This document shows, piece by piece, positions 60,461-64,000 of a stretch of 64,000 nt of DNA. The first letter of the stretch is position 1. Each line of letters starts with the position of its first letter. The stretch is from an uncultured Pseudomonadota bacterium (GTDB lineage: Bacteria > Myxococcota_A > UBA796 > SXON01), in the NCBI GenBank assembly GCA_903900265.1, contig CAIUMM010000020.1, forward strand, positions 1 through 64,000, written 5' to 3'. A model generated the notes under the pieces. It was not told the DNA's origin. It saw only the letters and a list, made by a program, of their open reading frames with translations, and searched no databases. A program made the translations under genes and the position numbers.

Positions 60461-61980
60461 ATGATCCTCGGTAGATACGAGGCATAGTCAAACCGGCCAT
60501 CGTCCTGCGTCTTGTCGTGGCAGGTCACACAGGTAGCGGCGGTGGGCATCGCCATCGGCGTCGTCGGCGCCTTGACGTGCGCGCTCCCGGGGCCGTGACA
60601 GCTCTCGCAGCCTACGTTCGACAGCGCCCCCACTTGATTGGGATGCGTAGGGCCAAGCACCTCGCCGCCGCCCACCGCCACCGCGCCAGTGACATGACAG
60701 CTAAAACACGCTTGGTCAAACTGACGCTTCTTCGCGATCAGTGAGGCATAGGCGTTGGCGTGCGGGGTCGACTTCCACTGTCCGGTGGGCCCAGGATGAC
60801 ACGACGCGCAGGCCTGGCTCCCCACATAGGGCCCGACCAACGGCTTGCCCACCGCCGCCTGCACCGCCAACGCCGCGATGCGATCCTTGGCAGCGTCCAC
60901 CAGCGCCTGCACCACCGGATCATCGGCGACCGCGGTGTCCAACGTCACCAGATTGTTGTGCGCCGCGTGGGCGCGAACCGCCGCGCCGGACGCCTGCTCC
61001 AGCTGCGCTGAGACCTCGTCCAGCTCTTTCTGGTAGTACTCGGTCCGCCGTTCAGCGACCGTACGTTCGGTCTCGCCGGCGGCGGCGTCCCGCTGGGCCT
61101 TGGCCTCGTCGACCTTTTGGCGAAACGCGTCCCGCTGACTGGCAAGGCGCCCCAAGGTGCTGTCTTCCCGCCAGGCCGTCGCGCCGTCCACGAGGCTCCA
61201 GGTCAGCACACCCACCGAACGACCGCGGGTGCCCGCCCCAAGCCGCAGGCCGCCGCCCGGCAGCGGCAGCGGGCTTTGCAGCGGCTGCGACGTGCCGCCC
61301 ACCACCAGATCGACGCCCGGCACGGCCGCCGCGAGGCCGGCGCTCGCGGAGTCGGGCAGCGCGTCCAACAACACGACCACCTTCGCGCCCTCGCTCCGCA
61401 GTCGCTCCAACCCGGCGCGCACGGCCGCCTGCGGGTCCGACGCAGTGCAGCCCGGAAACTGCCCGCGATCATCCACAACGCCGAGCACCCCGATGGTCGC
61501 CCCACCGCGGGTGACCACCTTGTCTTTGGCGGGAAAGCCGTCTCCACAGTCCAGGTTGGAAGCCACATAGGGCAGCGCGTACTTCGAGGCCAGCTCCTTG
61601 ACGAGCACCAACCCCACCGCCACGTCGCCCTCGGCGAGCAACATCGCGTCCATCCCTCCAGACCCCTCCGAGCTCAGCGCCGCCGCCATCAACCGTGCTT
61701 TTTCTTGCTGTTGGGGCAGCTCATCCGCGGTCAGCCGCGCGCTCTTCCAGTACAGGTTCCCGGCGTCCACGACAAAAACAGGGAATCCCCCCGACTCTTC
61801 GCGGGTCTTCTGGATCGTCGTTGCTCGTCTGGGCAGACCGCCCGTAGGGTGTTTGGGTCACCCACAGGGTTCGATCTCACCGTCCCAATGGTCGGTGTAG
61901 ATCAAGGTCGCCGAGGTTCGCGCGGGTTCGGGGCTCTGGCAGGCCTGAACGACCATCCACAAGAGCCCGGCGGCGATCAT
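60436..61980 (-). CDS. Candidate selenoprotein: lipoprotein metallophosphoesterase-like tetraheme cytochrome c
   Basis: Read from ATG 61980 through one in-frame UGA (codon 41, 61860-61858) the product is 514 residues. The ATG overlaps the DUF4340 stop as ATGA. Residues 1-14 form a lipoprotein signal (LLWMVVQAC). Then comes GEIEPCG-UGA-PKHPTGGLPRRATTI, which is the EPCGC...GGLxRRA motif of 5'-nucleotidase/UshA-like domains with the second Cys replaced. The domain continues (VVDAGNLYW, VVVLLDALP); its metal-binding DxH looks degenerate (TDHWDG). A coiled coil follows at about 270-330. Four CxxCH heme sites lie at 391, 425, 458 and 484. Without read-through the frame would begin inside this domain at GTG 61770. 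Confidence 0.8.
61831..61860 (-). promoter_or_regulatory. In-frame UGA with SECIS-like hairpin
   Basis: UGA at 61860-61858. Counting the next base as +1, the hairpin is GGGC (+15 to +18), loop GGUCU (+19 to +23), GCCC (+24 to +27). The E. coli fdhF element, as I recall it, has the same GGUCU loop at the same +19 to +23. The lower stem is weak (C/A and A/G mismatches below the four G-C pairs). Caution: the GGU CUG codons also encode the conserved Gly-Leu of the protein motif, so part of the match could be coincidence. Confidence 0.65.
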
Positions 61981-63548
61981 GGCGTCTTCGTTCCGGGGGT
62001 TGGAGGTTGACCCGGGAGCGGCGACGGGATGCCGCGCTCCGCTTCGATACGATCGGTGCGCTCTTCGGTGAGCGTGTCGCCGCTGGCCTTGCGGTTGTGC
62101 TCCCGCAGCAGGTCTTTGACCACGTCTACGATGCCGCTGTCCACGAGGTACACCTCGTCATGGTCCGAGACTCGAGCGTGGTAGCGCGCGCGTTCGTGCC
62201 CGTCGGGGTCGATCGAAGGTGCGCCCGGCTTTCCAATCAACAGCGTGCGCTCCGTCCCGTCGAGATCCTGCATGCGGATCGACACGAGGGGATGATCAAA
62301 GCCGTAGGTGGCATCGGCAGCGACACTTGACACGAAGGCCTCGCCTTCGATCCCTGCAGCCCGCTGGGCGACCCGCTTGGGCGTCGATCCGGGCACCGGC
62401 TGCCCGTCGTCCCATAGCCAACTATCCGCCGCCATCCGGAGACCTACGGTGCCGTTGAGGTCGGCGTCTTCCGCGGTAGGCGCAGCCACGAGCGTCGCGA
62501 CGATCAGCGAGACGCGGTTCGCGTCCATGCGGCCGAAGCGCATCAATCGGTAGGCCGAGGCCTCCTGCGCGTAGTCTTCCAACAAGCCGTTCCGCGCGGT
62601 GTAGACGCTGGGGTCCTCAGCGGTGCGCACATACGCAAGGTCGTACCCGCTGTCTTTCGACGGCGCGTTGGCGCCCACCAGCAAGGTCAGCGCCTCCCGC
62701 CCCGAAAATGTCATCGCGACGGTCAGCCGCGGCGCATCCAGACCAAACCGGGCAAGATCCTCTGGAGTCGGCGAGTCGGTAACGAATTCCACCGCTTTCA
62801 AGGCCGACACGCGCCCCATCAGCCCGCGCACCGCGTCGTCGCTCGCGGCGAAGCGCTCAGGCTGCAGCAGGTCCCACGCTTGCTCGCCGGTGCGCTGGAA
62901 ACGCAGCCGACGTCCGTCGGACCACGCGACGTTCAGTGCGTCCACGTCCTTCGAGTCGAAGCTCGCAAAGCGACGCTCCCGAAACTCGGACAGCTGCAAA
63001 CTGTAGTAGTCCACTGCGGACTTCTTGACGGTGTAGACCACATCCCCGGGCAACGGCCGGACGTAGAAGCTCACGCCGGAGGGGTTCGGGTCGCCCGCGT
63101 CGAAGCTCTGGGTGCGCCCGTCGCGAAACTGCAGCGTCACGTGGATGGCGCTGGCGCCGAGGCCGTACAAGGCGTCGTCCCCGGTGCCTTCGACTACGGT
63201 CGCGCGGCTGACGAGATCATGCAGCTGGTGCTTGACCCGATTGACCATAGAGCGGCTCGCAGGGAGCGAGCCCGTGCCGCTGGGGTTGTCGATCCGCCAG
63301 CCGTCCGGCTTTTCGACGAGGTTGATGGTGCCGTCTGAACGTTCGACGGTGACCTTGACGAGGTCGCTCTTCTCAAAAGCGAAGAGCGCGACGCCATCGG
63401 CGTTGGCTTTTTTGTCTTTTGCGGGCTTCGGAGCCGCAGGTTGGTGACCGAGCGTCCACCACGCACCCGCGACGAGCACAAAAGCGAGCACCGCGAACAA
63501 GGTTCCGCGAAACTGACGAAAAGTCCCACCCATGTCGGCCTCGGCCAT
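61977..63548 (-). CDS. DUF4340-domain membrane-anchored protein
   Basis: A 523-residue protein. ATG 63548 shares one base with the stop of the GldG-like gene. A single N-terminal helix (TLFAVLAFVLVAGAWWTLG) anchors a large extracytoplasmic part. FEKSDLVKVTVERSDGTINL, then DGWRIDNPSGTGSLPASRSM and ATVVEGTGDDALYGLGASAI are typical of DUF4340, usually found beside GldG-type proteins and ABC-2 transporters. The C-terminal region has a second copy of the pattern (DANRVSLIVA and on). Function unknown; it may be an accessory subunit of the exporter. It overlaps the selenoprotein candidate as ATGA. Confidence 0.85.
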   Translation of the reverse strand: MAEADMGGTFRQFRGTLFAVLAFVLVAGAWWTLGHQPAAPKPAKDKKANADGVALFAFEKSDLVKVTVERSDGTINLVEKPDGWRIDNPSGTGSLPASRSMVNRVKHQLHDLVSRATVVEGTGDDALYGLGASAIHVTLQFRDGRTQSFDAGDPNPSGVSFYVRPLPGDVVYTVKKSAVDYYSLQLSEFRERRFASFDSKDVDALNVAWSDGRRLRFQRTGEQAWDLLQPERFAASDDAVRGLMGRVSALKAVEFVTDSPTPEDLARFGLDAPRLTVAMTFSGREALTLLVGANAPSKDSGYDLAYVRTAEDPSVYTARNGLLEDYAQEASAYRLMRFGRMDANRVSLIVATLVAAPTAEDADLNGTVGLRMAADSWLWDDGQPVPGSTPKRVAQRAAGIEGEAFVSSVAADATYGFDHPLVSIRMQDLDGTERTLLIGKPGAPSIDPDGHERARYHARVSDHDEVYLVDSGIVDVVKDLLREHNRKASGDTLTEERTDRIEAERGIPSPLPGQPPTPGTKTP

Positions 63549-64000
63549 CAGCGCCCCCGCCGGGAGGCCCACACGCCACCCGCCGACAGCAACACCAGAA
63601 ACGGCGAAATCCCCATCGCCAACCACTGGATCCGTCCCCGGTCCTCGTCGGTCAGCGTCAACCGACGCACCGCGCTGGGCCGCCCGACGACGGACATCCG
63701 CTCGTCGTCCCCGAGCAGCCACCGAACGGAGTTGACCGCAAAGCTCATGTTTCCAGGGCCTTCGCTGATCACCGCGTTGCTCACCATGTCGGCGTCGCCC
63801 AAAACAACGACTCGGCCTACCTTCTTCCGAACCATGCCGCTGTCCGACGAGACCTCCAACGCCAGCGCCATGCTCGCCGGTCCGGCGCCGTCCACCCCTT
63901 CCTGAAATGCAGCTTGCCCCTCGATGACAGGCCCACCGCGCTCGATCCAGCCATCCCGGCTGGTCTCAAGCAACGACGAGCTCCGCACGCCGGCGACCAT
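63548..64000 (-). CDS. GldG-like ABC transporter auxiliary protein (C-terminal part, runs off right edge)
   Basis: At least 150 residues of the C-terminal end of a GldG/ABC_transp_aux-type protein; the frame is open to the right edge. Visible: VRKKVGRVVVLGDADMVSNA, FAVNSVRWLLGDDERMSVVG (the conserved GDxD and N-x-V-x-W-L steps) and one membrane helix near the end (AMGISPFLVLLSAGGVWASR). It normally works with an ABC-2 permease (GldF) and ATPase (GldA), probably just beyond the window. The neighbouring DUF4340 gene supports this. Confidence 0.85.
   Translation of the reverse strand: MVAGVRSSSLLETSRDGWIERGGPVIEGQAAFQEGVDGAGPASMALALEVSSDSGMVRKKVGRVVVLGDADMVSNAVISEGPGNMSFAVNSVRWLLGDDERMSVVGRPSAVRRLTLTDEDRGRIQWLAMGISPFLVLLSAGGVWASRRGR

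Noticed and set aside
60436-61770. The tetraheme protein as an ordinary 444-residue gene starting at GTG 61770
   Set aside because: This start falls within VVDAGNLYW of a conserved domain, has no signal peptide though c-type hemes need export, and leaves a 206-bp gap that in fact carries the conserved N-terminus in frame.
61858-61860. UGA as a simple nonsense mutation (pseudogene)
   Set aside because: Possible, but the rest of the gene is undamaged, the replaced residue is precisely the conserved Cys, and a hairpin follows at the right distance. It is kept as the main alternative pending the selA/selB/selC search.

Overview
The window is gene-dense, high-GC DNA with strong GC preference at third codon positions. 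It looks like chromosome from a large-genome Myxococcota (deltaproteobacterial) bacterium. The clues are many lipoproteins with Asp/Thr/Gly-rich spacers after the lipobox, an AgmX/PglI-type protein with a zinc ribbon, a Hanks-type Ser/Thr kinase with FG-GAP repeats, an FHA-like protein, GldG/DUF4340 genes and a double-length UvrA. No rRNA, tRNA, CRISPR array, intact insertion sequence or prophage was seen.

Layout. 1-3652: a partial Pro-repeat protein, diverging from a UDP-galactopyranose mutase-like flavoprotein and an exported TPR protein. 3622-10423: an alpha/beta-hydrolase-like lipoprotein, miaB and four lipoproteins. 10434-15843: phosphohexomutase, a Zn-ribbon membrane protein, a CPBP protease, an acyl-CoA dehydrogenase and a DUF465 protein. 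16025-18894: a MurJ-like flippase coupled to an arylsulfotransferase-like lipoprotein, then a terminator shared with typA. 18935-29410: typA, the AgmX-like protein, modB/modC, a TPR protein, mdh, pssA, aspartokinase, an exported protein and a response regulator. 29443-37571: sensor kinase, a tandem UvrA of 1683 residues and the FHA-like protein. 37758-43087: an accessory island with a small ORF, a 1490-residue NACHT NTPase fused to about nine membrane helices, and a gene-poor stretch. 43088-49717: a Ser/Thr kinase, a secreted amidohydrolase, a beta-rich protein, two lipoproteins and a long perfect palindrome. 49825-55341: clpB and a SWIM/SNF2 helicase. 55344-60460: a glycan locus. 60436-64000: a GldG / DUF4340 / tetraheme cytochrome operon.

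The most notable item is the last gene of that operon. Read normally, the tetraheme protein starts inside a conserved domain. Read through one in-frame UGA (61860-61858, minus strand), it gains a lipoprotein signal, an ATGA overlap with the gene before it, and a family motif Glu-Pro-Cys-Gly-X followed by Gly-Gly-Leu-x-Arg-Arg, where X is normally Cys and here is UGA. A GGGC/GCCC hairpin with a GGUCU loop starts 15 nt after the UGA; the loop occupies +19 to +23, as in the E. coli fdhF SECIS element as I recall it. I read this as a candidate selenoprotein: a lipid-anchored metallophosphoesterase-like multiheme cytochrome with a Cys-Gly-Sec motif.

The second notable item is the NACHT/membrane protein with its small upstream partner. 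It has the form of a candidate defence (STAND NTPase) unit, and the DNA of its membrane half is visibly richer in A+T than the surroundings.
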